Origin: Fervidobacterium pennivorans
Lineage (GTDB): Bacteria > Thermotogota > Thermotogae > Thermotogales > Fervidobacteriaceae
DNA: 64,000 nucleotides
Assembly: GCF_001644665.1 (NCBI RefSeq)
Contig: NZ_CP011393.1
Coordinates: 1,820,001-1,884,000, forward strand
Direction of reading: 5' to 3'
A program made the translations under genes and the position numbers. This document shows positions 17,820 through 26,710 of this stretch, piece after piece (positions within the stretch are counted from its first letter, which is position 1; the number at the start of each line of letters is the position of its first letter). The notes beneath the pieces were generated by a model. It was not told the origin of the DNA. It was given only the letters and a program-made list of their open reading frames with translations, and did no database searches.

Positions 17820-18849
17820 GTTCCACAAGTTTTTCCGGAATCTTATCAGCGGGAAGTACGTAATCGGCGTAACCTTCTTCTATAACTGACTTGGGCATAC
17901 CAAAAACTACGCAGGTTTCTTGGCTCTCGGCTATGACAACACCTTTGAAAAATTTAACTTTAAAGGCTCCCTTTGTACCATCCTTTCCCATTCCGGTAAG
18001 AATAACAGCTATAGTATTTTCTTTGTAGATTTCTGCAACTTTATCGAGAGTGTAATCAACGGCAGGTCTTACGTTGTTAATTTTCTCTGTGTTTTTATCA
18101 AGATAGATAATTCCTTTTTTGTCCTGATATTTGATACCCATATGATAATCTCCTGGAGCTACGTAAACCCAGCCAGGTTTAAGAACGTCACCTTCTTCTG
18201 CTTCTTTGACAGACAGGTTGGAAATTCTATCTAATCTCTGCGCTAGGGACTTCGTAAATCCTGGAGGCATATGCTGAACCAGCAAAATAGGCGCAGGAAA
18301 ATCCTTCGGAAGAGGCGGGATTACGAGATCCAAAGACCTTGGTCCCCCTGTTGAAGAACCTATAACAACTACTTTTCCTGATACTATAGATTTCACACGA
18401 AGATTAGCCAATGGCTTTCTCTTCATAAGGATTTGCGAAATATTTATTTTCATAGCATCCCGAATTTTTTGTACAAGTTCCGGACCCATTTTTCTGAAAT
18501 CCATGGATACGCTACCGGAAGGCTTGGTTACGAAATCAACAGCACCTAGTTCAAGTGCTAAGAGTGTTATTTCTGCACCTTCTTCTGTCAAGCTACTTAC
18601 CATTATAATCCGCGTAGGTGCTCTCTTCATTATCTCCTTTAGTGCCTCGATACCATTCAACTTTGGCATTTCAACGTCCATCGTAATTACATCTGGTTTG
18701 AGCTTTATCGCAAGTTCAACTGCCTCCATTCCATCCCTTGCCACACCAACAACTTGCATATCGATTTCTTTGTCGATTATATCCTTTAGAATCATTCTCA
18801 TAAAAGGTGAATCATCAACAATCATTACTTTTATTTTTTCTTTTTCCAA
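17812..18849 (-). CDS. cheB: Chemotaxis methylesterase/deamidase CheB
   Basis: 345 residues from TTG 18849, chosen because AAGGTGG lies 7 bases upstream; the frame extends further without a better start. The receiver domain (about 5-125) has the phosphorylatable Asp58 in VITMDVEMP and the acidic pair in VDDSPFMR. The methylesterase domain has the catalytic Ser in IGSSTGGPRSL, His in LLVQHMPPGF and Asp in TGMGKDGTKGA. It demethylates chemoreceptors when phosphorylated by CheA. Its start overlaps the 3' end of dgkA by 19 bases; no other che genes are in the window. Confidence 0.95.
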   Translation of the reverse strand: MEKEKIKVMIVDDSPFMRMILKDIIDKEIDMQVVGVARDGMEAVELAIKLKPDVITMDVEMPKLNGIEALKEIMKRAPTRIIMVSSLTEEGAEITLLALELGAVDFVTKPSGSVSMDFRKMGPELVQKIRDAMKINISQILMKRKPLANLRVKSIVSGKVVVIGSSTGGPRSLDLVIPPLPKDFPAPILLVQHMPPGFTKSLAQRLDRISNLSVKEAEEGDVLKPGWVYVAPGDYHMGIKYQDKKGIIYLDKNTEKINNVRPAVDYTLDKVAEIYKENTIAVILTGMGKDGTKGAFKVKFFKGVVIAESQETCVVFGMPKSVIEEGYADYVLPADKIPEKLVELV

Positions 18850-19346
18850 CTTCTCACCACCTTGATACTGAGTAATGGGAACGTAACTGTTGATATTATA
18901 GCAAAAATCTTTGCAATTTCCAAACTCCAATCAAATAAAATGCCTCCAAAGACCATTATTCCCACTGTTACGGAGAAAAGTGTTGCCCACAACACAACAC
19001 CCGCACTAACATCTTTAACTATTTTTATTACAGGGTGGTACTCCTTACTATACAAATTCATCAGATGTTCGATAATAGTATTTACAAGCTCTGACCAGAT
19101 GACAAAAAAAACAGCGAATATAATCCATAATGTGTCTTCCCTTTTCACTGGGAGGAAAAACGTCGCAGCAATGACCAATAACCCTATTGCAAAATGTATC
19201 CTTAAGTTTCTCTCTGATATTATTGATTCAACAATACCCTCTATTGCATGTTCGAAAGATTCTTTCAGATTATTCGAACCCAATTGTTCTTTTTCTTTTT
19301 CTTTCAATGCGTGGTTTGTATATTTTGTCTGTAAGCGACGCTCCAA
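18831..19346 (-). CDS. dgkA: DgkA-family diacylglycerol/undecaprenol kinase
   Basis: 171 residues; a basic N-terminal extension of about 40 residues precedes the DgkA core (SFEHAIEGIVESIISERNLRIHF ... VIWSELVNTIIEHLMNLYSKEYHPVIKIVKDVSAGVVL) with three or four membrane helices. The conserved E-x-x-NTAIE-type helix is present as ELVNTIIEHL, and the K-x-x-KD-x-x-A segment as KIVKDVSAG. It phosphorylates a lipid alcohol at the membrane, in Gram-positive relatives mainly undecaprenol. The TTG start at 19346 follows GGAGG located inside the upstream gene, overlapping it by 77 bases. Confidence 0.88.
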   Translation of the reverse strand: MERRLQTKYTNHALKEKEKEQLGSNNLKESFEHAIEGIVESIISERNLRIHFAIGLLVIAATFFLPVKREDTLWIIFAVFFVIWSELVNTIIEHLMNLYSKEYHPVIKIVKDVSAGVVLWATLFSVTVGIMVFGGILFDWSLEIAKIFAIISTVTFPLLSIKVVRSWKKKK

Positions 19347-19872
19347 ATTTGATCGCCTCCACGTTTAGTTCGTAATATTTCGGGTTAACCTCCTCTTTTA
19401 CTCCTTCAAACAATGTATCAAAATCAACTAAAGCCGTGCTTTTCACCAAAGCTCCTAGCAATATCATGTTTGAAACCATTACGTTGCCAAATTTTTCAAT
19501 CGCTAATTTGCTTGCTGGAATATCAATTATTCTTTTTGTGACCCTTTTGAATTCATTCGGAATGTCCTTTATATAAGTGCTATCATAAACAATTATACCA
19601 TTAGTTGCAACAAATTTAGCCTGGTTAACCATGGACGGATGCATTATTATCAAAGAGTCAAATACTACAGCCTTTGGATAAAGTATTGGCTCGTTTGATA
19701 CCAGAACATCGCAGTAACTCGGTCCACCACGAACTTGTTCACTGTAATTCTGTGTCTGAACGACATACTTCTCCGCCAAGACAAATGCTCTTGATAAAAC
19801 ATAACCAGCAAGTAAGTTACCTTGTCCACCAATCCCGGCAATCCTTATAGAAAAAGGCCTGGTCATTGTCAT
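19270..19872 (-). CDS. 2-oxoacid:ferredoxin oxidoreductase, gamma subunit
   Basis: 200 residues. IRIAGIGGQGNLLAGYVLSRA and QNYSEQVRGGPSYCDVLVS are signature stretches of the gamma subunit family (KorC, VorC, PorG). The enzyme oxidatively decarboxylates a 2-oxoacid to acyl-CoA and reduces ferredoxin. The C-terminal tail is very basic (PRIERKRKR). It overlaps the beta gene by 4 bases. The alpha subunit gene, normally upstream of beta, is not present here. Confidence 0.9.
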   Translation of the reverse strand: MTMTRPFSIRIAGIGGQGNLLAGYVLSRAFVLAEKYVVQTQNYSEQVRGGPSYCDVLVSNEPILYPKAVVFDSLIIMHPSMVNQAKFVATNGIIVYDSTYIKDIPNEFKRVTKRIIDIPASKLAIEKFGNVMVSNMILLGALVKSTALVDFDTLFEGVKEEVNPKYYELNVEAIKFGASLTDKIYKPRIERKRKRTIGFE

Positions 19873-20693
19873 TCCCCCTTGTTTTGATTAGCGTAAGTAA
19901 GTCTATATCTTGTATAGAAATCAGGCTTAGATTCGTCATTTCTAAAGACTCCAATAACAATTTTGTCTTTTAGCTCTTCTTCAGACATTTGGTCAGCTTT
20001 CTCTTTCATGACAGTATTATTCTTGAAGAAATCCATCATCTGCCAAGGCTCTCTTAATCCATTGTATCTTCCGTAATACGTATGACAATTCGTGAGAACC
20101 TCCACAACAGAGATACCCTTGTGAAGGAGCGCTTCTTTTATGTATTTTACACTGAGCTGATAATGATATACAGTTGACCTTGCAACATACGTAGCACCAG
20201 CAGAAAGAGCAAGTTTTACAACGTCGAATTGTTCCTCGACATTACCGAATGGCATTGTTCCAGCGATTTTTCCAGCAGGAGTTGTAGGTGAGTGTTGACC
20301 ACCTGTCATTCCATAAATCATGTTATTGTATATTATGACTGTTAGATTTATGTTTCTTCTACACGCATGAATGAAATGATTGCCACCAATAGCTGTAATG
20401 TCTCCATCTCCACCCATCACAACAACCTTGAAATCCGGTCTTGCGAGTGCTACTCCTGTTGCAAAAGCTATAGCTCTACCATGCAGCGTGTGCATCGTGT
20501 TAAAATCAAGATAACCTGTCGATCTTGATGAACAACCTATTCCAGAAACAACGGCTGTCTGATCAGGGTCCAAACCGGTCTGGTCATAAGCTTCCAAAAA
20601 GCTTTTGAGTATTATTCCGTTCCCGCAACCTGGACACCATACCGTGGGCCATCTATCTTCCCTTATGTACTTGAGCAGCTTATCTACCTTCAC
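19869..20693 (-). CDS. 2-oxoacid:ferredoxin oxidoreductase, beta (TPP-binding) subunit
   Basis: About 274 residues. WCPGCGNGI and GIGCSSRSTGYLDFNTMHTLHGRA carry the cysteines of the 4Fe-4S site. GGDGDITAIGGNH ... NLTVIIYNN is the thiamine-diphosphate/Mg2+ motif, and YGMTGGQHSPTTP is typical of the KorB/VorB group. GTG 20693 is preferred because GGAGG lies 8 bases upstream; a GTG at 20708 is possible. It overlaps the dCMP deaminase gene by 14 bases. The substrate (2-oxoglutarate or branched 2-oxoacid) cannot be decided without the alpha subunit. Confidence 0.92.
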   Translation of the reverse strand: MKVDKLLKYIREDRWPTVWCPGCGNGIILKSFLEAYDQTGLDPDQTAVVSGIGCSSRSTGYLDFNTMHTLHGRAIAFATGVALARPDFKVVVMGGDGDITAIGGNHFIHACRRNINLTVIIYNNMIYGMTGGQHSPTTPAGKIAGTMPFGNVEEQFDVVKLALSAGATYVARSTVYHYQLSVKYIKEALLHKGISVVEVLTNCHTYYGRYNGLREPWQMMDFFKNNTVMKEKADQMSEEELKDKIVIGVFRNDESKPDFYTRYRLTYANQNKGE

Positions 20694-21186
20694 TCTCTCC
20701 ACCTCCACACACTTCTATTCCACACGTTTTGAAAAAGAAATCGGTCAAAGGATCTGGGTAGCCTTCAATGTACACTACTCTCTTAATGCCAGCATTGATT
20801 ATAAGGCGTGCGCAAACCGAACATGGCTTGTGAGTCACATAAATTGCGGCACCCGCTGTCGAAATCCCAAATTTTGCGGCTTGCATAAGTGCGTTCTGCT
20901 CAGCGTGTAAACCGTAGCAGATTTCTTGATTCCTGCCTGATGGGATATCCAAATCATCCCTGATGCAACCTATCTGATCGCAATGTGGAAACCCAGAAGG
21001 TGGTTGATTGTAACCGGTTGCTAGGATTCGTTTGTCCTTTACTATTAGAGCACCAACTTTTCTGTGAATACAAGTGGACCTTTCTGCAATTAACCTGGCT
21101 AATCTTTTGAAATAGTCGTCCCAGCTCTCTCTTTCATCTTTTGACTCTTTTATGGTAACATTTTTAAGGTATGACTCCAAATCCAT
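20680..21186 (-). CDS. dCMP deaminase (ComEB family)
   Basis: 168 residues from ATG 21186, with AGAGGTGA just upstream. The zinc-site residues are His-Ala-Glu in LHAEQNAL and PCSVC. The insertion with several His/Cys (PHCDQIGCIRDD) found in dCMP deaminases is also present. It makes dUMP for thymidylate synthesis. It is the first gene of a tightly overlapping unit (dCMP deaminase, oxidoreductase beta, gamma, dgkA, cheB) whose members are functionally unrelated. Confidence 0.92.
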   Translation of the reverse strand: MDLESYLKNVTIKESKDERESWDDYFKRLARLIAERSTCIHRKVGALIVKDKRILATGYNQPPSGFPHCDQIGCIRDDLDIPSGRNQEICYGLHAEQNALMQAAKFGISTAGAAIYVTHKPCSVCARLIINAGIKRVVYIEGYPDPLTDFFFKTCGIEVCGGGESEGR

Positions 21187-21224
21187 AACTTCACCTCTTT
21201 TGTCTATCAGACCAAACATTTAAG

Positions 21225-21257
21225 ATTAGTGACTAATTTTATTTTAAACCAATTAGT
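21225..21257. repeat. ATTAGT/ACTAAT inverted repeats between divergent genes
   Basis: ATTAGT-G-ACTAAT (21225-21237) forms a near-perfect inverted repeat, and a further ATTAGT lies at 21252-21257. They sit between the divergent dCMP deaminase and methyltransferase genes and may be an operator. No factor can be named. Confidence 0.35.
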
Positions 21258-21310
21258 AAATAATATCAACTGATAGCAAAATTTACGAACTAGAGCAAGG
21301 GGGCGTAAAT

Positions 21311-21769
21311 GTGGAAAAGTTCGAAATTTCAGTTGTTAGAGCAGAAATTGGTAGTATTTTAATATTTACAAGAAACAACATATGTGAACAAATTCAACTG
21401 ATTGAAGAGGTTTTACCGGAATATGGGGACAACATATTCACAAGACAGATTAAGGAGTATCTTAGTGGTGAAAGGAAGGTTCTTGACTTCCCAGTTAAGT
21501 ATTCAACTGGAGTTGTCTTTGAAAAGATTTGGTCATATTTGAAAGAAAATGTGACTTATGGTAAAATCATAACATACGGTGAACTGGCTAAAATATGTGG
21601 TACAAATGCAAGAGTTGTCGGATATGCTATGGCATCAAACCCACTACCTTTGTATATCCCGTGTCATAGAGTTGTTGCCAAAAATTCTATTGGTGGGTTT
21701 ACAGCGAGAAATGGTAAATCTATGATTAAGTGGAAAGAATATCTTTTGAAGCTGGAGGGATCACTTTGA
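21311..21769 (+). CDS. ogt: Methylated-DNA-[protein]-cysteine S-methyltransferase
   Basis: 152 residues. The active-site IPCHRVV has the acceptor Cys118, and VTYGKIITYGELAKICG with ARVVGYAMASNPLPLYIP forms the DNA-binding and active-site frame of Ogt/MGMT. It transfers O6-alkyl groups from guanine to itself. The GTG start at 21311 follows AAGGGGG. Its stop overlaps the TTG start of the penicillin-binding protein gene. Confidence 0.93.
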   Translation: MEKFEISVVRAEIGSILIFTRNNICEQIQLIEEVLPEYGDNIFTRQIKEYLSGERKVLDFPVKYSTGVVFEKIWSYLKENVTYGKIITYGELAKICGTNARVVGYAMASNPLPLYIPCHRVVAKNSIGGFTARNGKSMIKWKEYLLKLEGSL

Positions 21770-23823
21770 AGAAATTCTTGTTCACATTATTTTTAACATT
21801 TTTCTTTTTGTCCCTGTTTACACCTCTTGTGATCTACAACAGATATACTGCAAATCTCTCAGCGCCACAGAACAAAATTCCAACAAGCCTGGTTGTTGAA
21901 TATTCTGACGGGACACCATTGTACAGTCCAAAGACTGTTTGGGTTGATTTTGATGATATTCCAGTACTCGTTAAGGACAGTGTGATAGTATCTGAAGATA
22001 AGAGGTTTTACACTCACAGTGGTGTCGACCTTATAGGAGTAGCTAGGGCTCTTTTTACGATAATCACCACCGATGAAATTCAAGGTGGAAGCACCATTAC
22101 TCAACAGTTAGCAAGAACTTTGTATCTCTCACAGGAGAGGACTTGGAAACGCAAGATAAAAGAGGCAATTATTGCACTTTGGTTGGAACAAAATTACTCA
22201 AAAAACGAGATTTTGGAAATGTATATTAACTCCGTGTATTTAGGGAATGGAGTGTACGGTTTCCCAGCGGCTGCGAAATTTTACTTTAACAAAACTCTCG
22301 AACAACTAACACCTCTTGAAATTGCAATGCTCACAGCAACTCTTAGATCCCCGGAGAAGGCTAATCCGTTGAAAGAGCTAAATAAGGATTTCACAAAAAA
22401 CGTTCTGAGAAAGATGAAAGAAGCTGGAGTATTAACTGAACTTGAATATTCCCGTGCACTAGAAGAACTTAGAAACATAACTATAAAAAGTACAAATGAT
22501 TTTGCACGCTCATTTGACCAGGACCTTTTCTGGATAGTTATTACAGAACTCAAAGAGCTTGGATTCGAAATTGGAGACCTAAGGAATGGCTTCAGAGTTA
22601 GGACCACAATTGATAAAAAGTTGCAAGAGCTTTTAGTTTCTAACATCACAAAAGACCAATGGGCAGGATTGATAGTTGAGCACACAACTGGAAAAATAAG
22701 GGCGGCGTATGGACTCGGCATAATTAACGGGCGTCGACAGCTTGGTTCGGCTATAAAACCGTTCTACTATTACCTTGCATTTATGGCAGGATACAATCTT
22801 GATGACATTCTTTTAGACAAGCCAATCAAAATTGGTCGATGGGAGCCTGAAAACTTTGATAAGAAATTCAGAGGACAGGTTACTATTGAATATGCGCTCG
22901 CACATTCTTTGAACATACCATCCATCGATTTGTTTTTGAAACTTGGACAAGGAAATGTTACGAATTTTCTAAAAAACACATTAATGATATCAGGTTTTTA
23001 TCCTAACGACGCTACCTTGGCACTCGGAACTTTAGAAACATCAGTTGCCGATGTTGCGCAAGGTTATTCAGCGATATTCACTGGTGGTTTAGTCATCAAA
23101 CCACGCATTGTTGAGTACGTCAAGGATAAGAATGGGTACGTATACTATTCTTACACCCCTGCTTTAGTAAACGTTGTTAAACCTCCTAAGGGCTTTGATA
23201 AAAGGACACCACTCGAAGCTTCTATTCTGACACTCAGAGCTATGGAAAAAGTAGTTACCGAAGGAACTTCTCGGTCTGCACAAATGCCTGGAAGAAAAAT
23301 ATACGGAAAATCAGGTTCCGCAGAAAACTATGCATGGTTTGTTGGAGGTGATGGGAAATACCTGTTTATACTGGCGAGGGATAACGTAAAGGAAGTCAGT
23401 GGTCTTGTTGTAACCCCAAAGTGGAGAGAGATAGCTGTTAAAACTGAAATAGGATACACTCCTATTTCTTTACCTATTAACAGTAAGATTCAAAGATTCA
23501 ACGTTATGGGAGATTCCGAAACCCTTGCGGAACCTAAAACTGTTACAGGTGAGGTTTCAGAAAATGCTACAGTTAATCAACAAGAAGTAGCAACATCAAC
23601 TGTTTTTCAGGAAACAAATCAGGACAATCTGGTAAAAATGTCTCGGGAAGAAATCATTTCCCGGGTGAAAACATCATCAATTACAGCAAACGAGCTTGTT
23701 GAAGTTTTGAAATCGTACAGTCCAGATGAAAGAAGAGCCATCCTTTCTGAAGTAAATTCGTTGTCCCAAGAACTTGCCGCAGAAGTCTATCAAAAACTTT
23801 TGGATCAAGGTATAGAGTTTTAA
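21766..23823 (+). CDS. Class A penicillin-binding protein (PBP1 type)
   Basis: 685 residues from TTG 21766, with GGAGG 7 bases upstream, overlapping the ogt stop. One N-terminal membrane anchor (about 4-24) is followed by a GT51 glycosyltransferase domain: the catalytic Glu77 lies in SEDKRFYTH and GGSTITQQ at 108-115. The transpeptidase domain has Ser328-x-x-Lys (SAIK), SLN at 381-383 and KSG (515-517) in place of the usual KTG. It polymerises and cross-links peptidoglycan in the periplasm. The last about 110 residues are a Glu/Thr-rich tail and a short helical segment without obvious homology. Confidence 0.93.
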   Translation: MKKFLFTLFLTFFFLSLFTPLVIYNRYTANLSAPQNKIPTSLVVEYSDGTPLYSPKTVWVDFDDIPVLVKDSVIVSEDKRFYTHSGVDLIGVARALFTIITTDEIQGGSTITQQLARTLYLSQERTWKRKIKEAIIALWLEQNYSKNEILEMYINSVYLGNGVYGFPAAAKFYFNKTLEQLTPLEIAMLTATLRSPEKANPLKELNKDFTKNVLRKMKEAGVLTELEYSRALEELRNITIKSTNDFARSFDQDLFWIVITELKELGFEIGDLRNGFRVRTTIDKKLQELLVSNITKDQWAGLIVEHTTGKIRAAYGLGIINGRRQLGSAIKPFYYYLAFMAGYNLDDILLDKPIKIGRWEPENFDKKFRGQVTIEYALAHSLNIPSIDLFLKLGQGNVTNFLKNTLMISGFYPNDATLALGTLETSVADVAQGYSAIFTGGLVIKPRIVEYVKDKNGYVYYSYTPALVNVVKPPKGFDKRTPLEASILTLRAMEKVVTEGTSRSAQMPGRKIYGKSGSAENYAWFVGGDGKYLFILARDNVKEVSGLVVTPKWREIAVKTEIGYTPISLPINSKIQRFNVMGDSETLAEPKTVTGEVSENATVNQQEVATSTVFQETNQDNLVKMSREEIISRVKTSSITANELVEVLKSYSPDERRAILSEVNSLSQELAAEVYQKLLDQGIEF

Positions 23824-23844
23824 ATACACCGGAGGTGTTAGGAA

Positions 23845-24378
23845 ATGAAATTTTTCTACAACCTGGAGAGAAAGGATAACTTCGAATACATAGTCTTAAG
23901 GGTCGAAGAGAATAATTTGTCAGGAACAGGGGCAATACTACCAATTAGGAAAAACGGTGAAAACTACAAAATTTTCATGGGTGTAATTGAAGAATATAGA
24001 AGCATTGTTGAAAAACTACACTGCGAAGATGTCTTTGTCATTACCGGTATACTCGAAGAACATTTTCCAAACCATCCTAAGGTTAAATTCGCCATCCAAG
24101 CAGCGGTACTTGAACTGTTCTCCAAAAAATACAAACTTGATATCAACAAACTCTTAGGAGGGCTGAAGTCAACCAAAAATGAGTTGTGTGGTGAACGACT
24201 TTTCCCTGAGTACTTGGGCGATGTCTTTCATGCAAAATACTATCCAGAAACCAAAAAAGAAACGAATACGACTTTTGTCCTAACAAAATATCCAAATAAC
24301 GAGATGGATACTATCCTCAGTGCGCTTTCCTCAAATTATGAGTATCTGGAGGTGATTTCTTGGAGAGAACTTTTATAA
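23845..24378 (+). CDS. Unknown protein, possibly resembling an enolase-superfamily N-terminal domain
   Basis: 177 residues behind a good SD (GGAGGTG). I do not recognise it as a whole. Residues about 75-105 (HPKVKFAIQAAVLELFSKK with DINKLLGG) resemble the stretch that joins the capping domain to the barrel in muconate-lactonising and dipeptide-epimerase enzymes (ALDLALLD ... LLGG). No (beta/alpha)8 barrel with catalytic Lys and acidic metal ligands follows, and the remaining 70 residues read as something else. It ends 19 bases inside ndk, so it is translationally coupled to it. Confidence 0.75.
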   Translation: MKFFYNLERKDNFEYIVLRVEENNLSGTGAILPIRKNGENYKIFMGVIEEYRSIVEKLHCEDVFVITGILEEHFPNHPKVKFAIQAAVLELFSKKYKLDINKLLGGLKSTKNELCGERLFPEYLGDVFHAKYYPETKKETNTTFVLTKYPNNEMDTILSALSSNYEYLEVISWRELL

Positions 24379-24803
24379 TACTCAAACCAAACGCAGTTAG
24401 AAGAGGGCTTATCGGAGAAATATTGAAGCGATTTGAACAAAGAGGAATAAAAATCGTTGGTCTCAAGTTTCTTTGGATGACACAGGAACAGTGTGAAAAA
24501 CTGTATGAGCCCCACAAAGGTAAACCGTTTTACGAAGAGCTTGTAAATTTCATGATGAGTGGTCCCGTTGTAGCAGTAGTCGTTGAAGCACCAAGGGTAA
24601 TAGAAATGGTAAGACACATAGTTGGAGCAACTGACCCACTCAAAGCCGAGGCAGGAACAATAAGGGGAGAGTTTGCATTAACGGTCACTAAGAACCTCAT
24701 TCACGCAAGTGATTCCGTAGAAAACGCCGAAAGAGAAATGTCAATATTCTTCTCGCCAGAGGATTTGATTGAGTATAAACTTGATATACAAGACGATATT
24801 TGA
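24360..24803 (+). CDS. ndk: Nucleoside diphosphate kinase
   Basis: 147 residues. FIILKPNAVRRGLIGEIL, GPVVAVVVEAP and IRGEFALTVTKNLIHASDS, with the phosphorylated His115, are diagnostic. It equilibrates NTP and NDP pools. The TTG start at 24360 lies 6-7 bases after GGAGGTGA within the end of the preceding gene. A terminator follows at 24826. Confidence 0.96.
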   Translation: MERTFIILKPNAVRRGLIGEILKRFEQRGIKIVGLKFLWMTQEQCEKLYEPHKGKPFYEELVNFMMSGPVVAVVVEAPRVIEMVRHIVGATDPLKAEAGTIRGEFALTVTKNLIHASDSVENAEREMSIFFSPEDLIEYKLDIQDDI

Positions 24804-24825
24804 TAAAAAGACATTTGAAAAATTG

Positions 24826-24851
24826 AAAACCTGGGGGGCACCCCAGGTTTT
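24826..24851. terminator. Bidirectional terminator between ndk and the antiporter gene
   Basis: An 11-bp stem (AAAACCTGGGG/CCCCAGGTTTT) with a 4-base loop and A and T tracts at either side, placed between two convergent genes. Confidence 0.88.
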
Positions 24852-24870
24852 ATTTCATTTATTCTCCCCA

Positions 24871-26484
24871 TCACTCTTGAGCAGGTTTGCTAACGCGTAT
24901 CGTAACTTCATAAGCTACGAAAAACGTCACAAGAGCCGAAACAAAACCAGCTATTGGATTATCAAATATACCGGCAATTAAATAACCCACAGCAGAGACT
25001 ACCATAACAAAAATAGCGTAAGGAAGCTGTGTAGCAACGTGCTCAAGATGCGGACAACCCGCTCCTGTTGAAGATAAAATCGTAGTATCTGATATAGGTG
25101 AACAATGGTCTCCGAAAATGGCACCACCAATCGAGGCGCCAACTGTAACAAGTGCGCTGTTCAAAAGGTTAGCACCTATTTTCTCAGCAAGTGCAATAGC
25201 TATTGGCATAGCAACAGGAATCATTATCGCAAACGTTCCCCAGCTTGTCCCTGTAGCGAAAGAAATAGCGGCTGCGACTATAAACACAACAGTCGGTAAA
25301 GCCCACAACGGAAAACCACCGCTTGTGACCAGATGAGCAAGATACTTCGAAAGTCCCAGTCCACCATCTTCCGGGGAACTTTTAATAACCGTTCCTATCG
25401 TCCAAGCAAGGGTCAATATGACAAGCGCTGGAACCATCGATTTTATACCACTGACAATAGCTTCCCCGACTTTTTGGACTGTAAGTAATCCTCTTACCAT
25501 AAAGTATATCGATGCAAAAACTAATGTAAACAACGAGGCGTAAAATAGGGCTTTGGATGCATCTGTGTTATTAAACGCCTCTTTGAGCGTCATAGATTTC
25601 ACAGCTTCTGAAAATGTATGTATGTTTTCTCCATCTATTGCACCAAGGTATGTAGTAACCGGGAAGAAAATCACCGCAAGTCCAACAAGAACAAGTATTG
25701 GCAAAATCATATCGATTGCTCTAGCACGTTCCTTGACAACTATACCTTCTTTAACTTCACCTGTTGGTTGACCAAATTCCTCGTTGTAAAGTCCCAAACC
25801 TTTGAGCGCTCGGTCTTCACTTTTTGCCATTGGTCCGAAGTCCTTTCTGAGTATGGTTTGAAGAACCATAAGTATTGCCAGTATCGCGTATAGATTTATA
25901 GGTATGAGTAGGATAAAGAATGTGAATTCACTGACACCAAGCTTTGAAAATCCATCTGAACCTTTGATGATACTCATTATAGTAACCACCCAACTTGAAA
26001 TAGGTGCCAAGACGCTTACCGGAGCAGCTGTTGAATCCAGTATATATGCGAGTTTTGCCCTTGAAATCCTTTGTTCATCAGTAACAGGTCTCATAACAGT
26101 TCCTATTGTTAAGGAATTAAAATAATCATCAATGAATATGAAGATACCAAAAAGCCATGTTATTATGAGCGTCCCCTTTCTACTCTTAACCTTCGAAGCC
26201 ATCCATTTTCCAAAGGCATTTGCGGCACCTGTTGCCTGCATCAGACCAACAAAAGCGCCAAGGAGCGCACAGAACAATATGATTCTTATGTTCCACCCAT
26301 CGTTAAGTGAATTAGCAATACCGTCCGTAGCATCAATTAAAGCAGTAACAGGGTTCCAACCGTTTACAATAAGATATCCTGCAAACACTCCTGCAAAGAG
26401 AGAAAAGATAACCTCTTTAGTCAAAAGTGCCAACGTTACGGTAATAACTGGTGGTAACAAGCTCAGCCAACCATAATGTTCCAT
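24871..26484 (-). CDS. NhaC-family Na+/H+ antiporter
   Basis: 537 residues with about 11-12 membrane segments. FIDDYFNSLTIGTVMRPVTD and FGDHCSPISDTTILSSTGAGCPHLEHVATQLPY are the conserved stretches of the NhaC/COG1757 family; the former probably holds ion-binding acidic residues. It exchanges cytoplasmic Na+ for H+, or a small-molecule pair in some relatives. The ATG start at 26484 follows GGAAGGAGGGG. A TATAAT with GTGG in front lies on the minus strand at 26543-26548. Confidence 0.92.
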   Translation of the reverse strand: MEHYGWLSLLPPVITVTLALLTKEVIFSLFAGVFAGYLIVNGWNPVTALIDATDGIANSLNDGWNIRIILFCALLGAFVGLMQATGAANAFGKWMASKVKSRKGTLIITWLFGIFIFIDDYFNSLTIGTVMRPVTDEQRISRAKLAYILDSTAAPVSVLAPISSWVVTIMSIIKGSDGFSKLGVSEFTFFILLIPINLYAILAILMVLQTILRKDFGPMAKSEDRALKGLGLYNEEFGQPTGEVKEGIVVKERARAIDMILPILVLVGLAVIFFPVTTYLGAIDGENIHTFSEAVKSMTLKEAFNNTDASKALFYASLFTLVFASIYFMVRGLLTVQKVGEAIVSGIKSMVPALVILTLAWTIGTVIKSSPEDGGLGLSKYLAHLVTSGGFPLWALPTVVFIVAAAISFATGTSWGTFAIMIPVAMPIAIALAEKIGANLLNSALVTVGASIGGAIFGDHCSPISDTTILSSTGAGCPHLEHVATQLPYAIFVMVVSAVGYLIAGIFDNPIAGFVSALVTFFVAYEVTIRVSKPAQE

Positions 26485-26542
26485 CTTTTCCCCTCCTTCC
26501 AGTGTAATGTGAAATAAATAGCATATATAGTTGTTTTGCTAG

Positions 26543-26548
26543 ATTATA
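26543..26548 (-). promoter_or_regulatory. Extended -10 box upstream of the NhaC-type gene
   Basis: The minus strand reads GTGGTATAAT (ATTATA on plus at 26543-26548), a perfect -10 with TG extension. The -35 region is weak (TTGTTT at 16 bases). Confidence 0.5.
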
Positions 26549-26623
26549 CCACTTTTCAGTTACAAAACAAAGCAGGGATTACAATTTTCTGTAAATATCT
26601 ATCAACTTTGCTATTTACTGAGT

Positions 26624-26652
26624 TTGTAATTACCACATATCTGTGGTATAAT
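26624..26652 (+). promoter_or_regulatory. Promoter of the ferritin-like gene with an internal palindrome
   Basis: TTGTAA (26624-26629), 17-base spacer, TATAAT (26647-26652) with TG extension. The spacer holds ACCACA-TATC-TGTGGT (26632-26647), a perfect 6-bp inverted repeat that reaches the first base of the -10 box. A bound repressor would block polymerase, but the right half also coincides with the extended -10 seen in other promoters here. Confidence 0.65.
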
Positions 26653-26710
26653 TATCTTAGTAATGTACTTGGTTTATTCACATGGTTTAAGAAATTTTGG
26701 AGGTGTGAAC

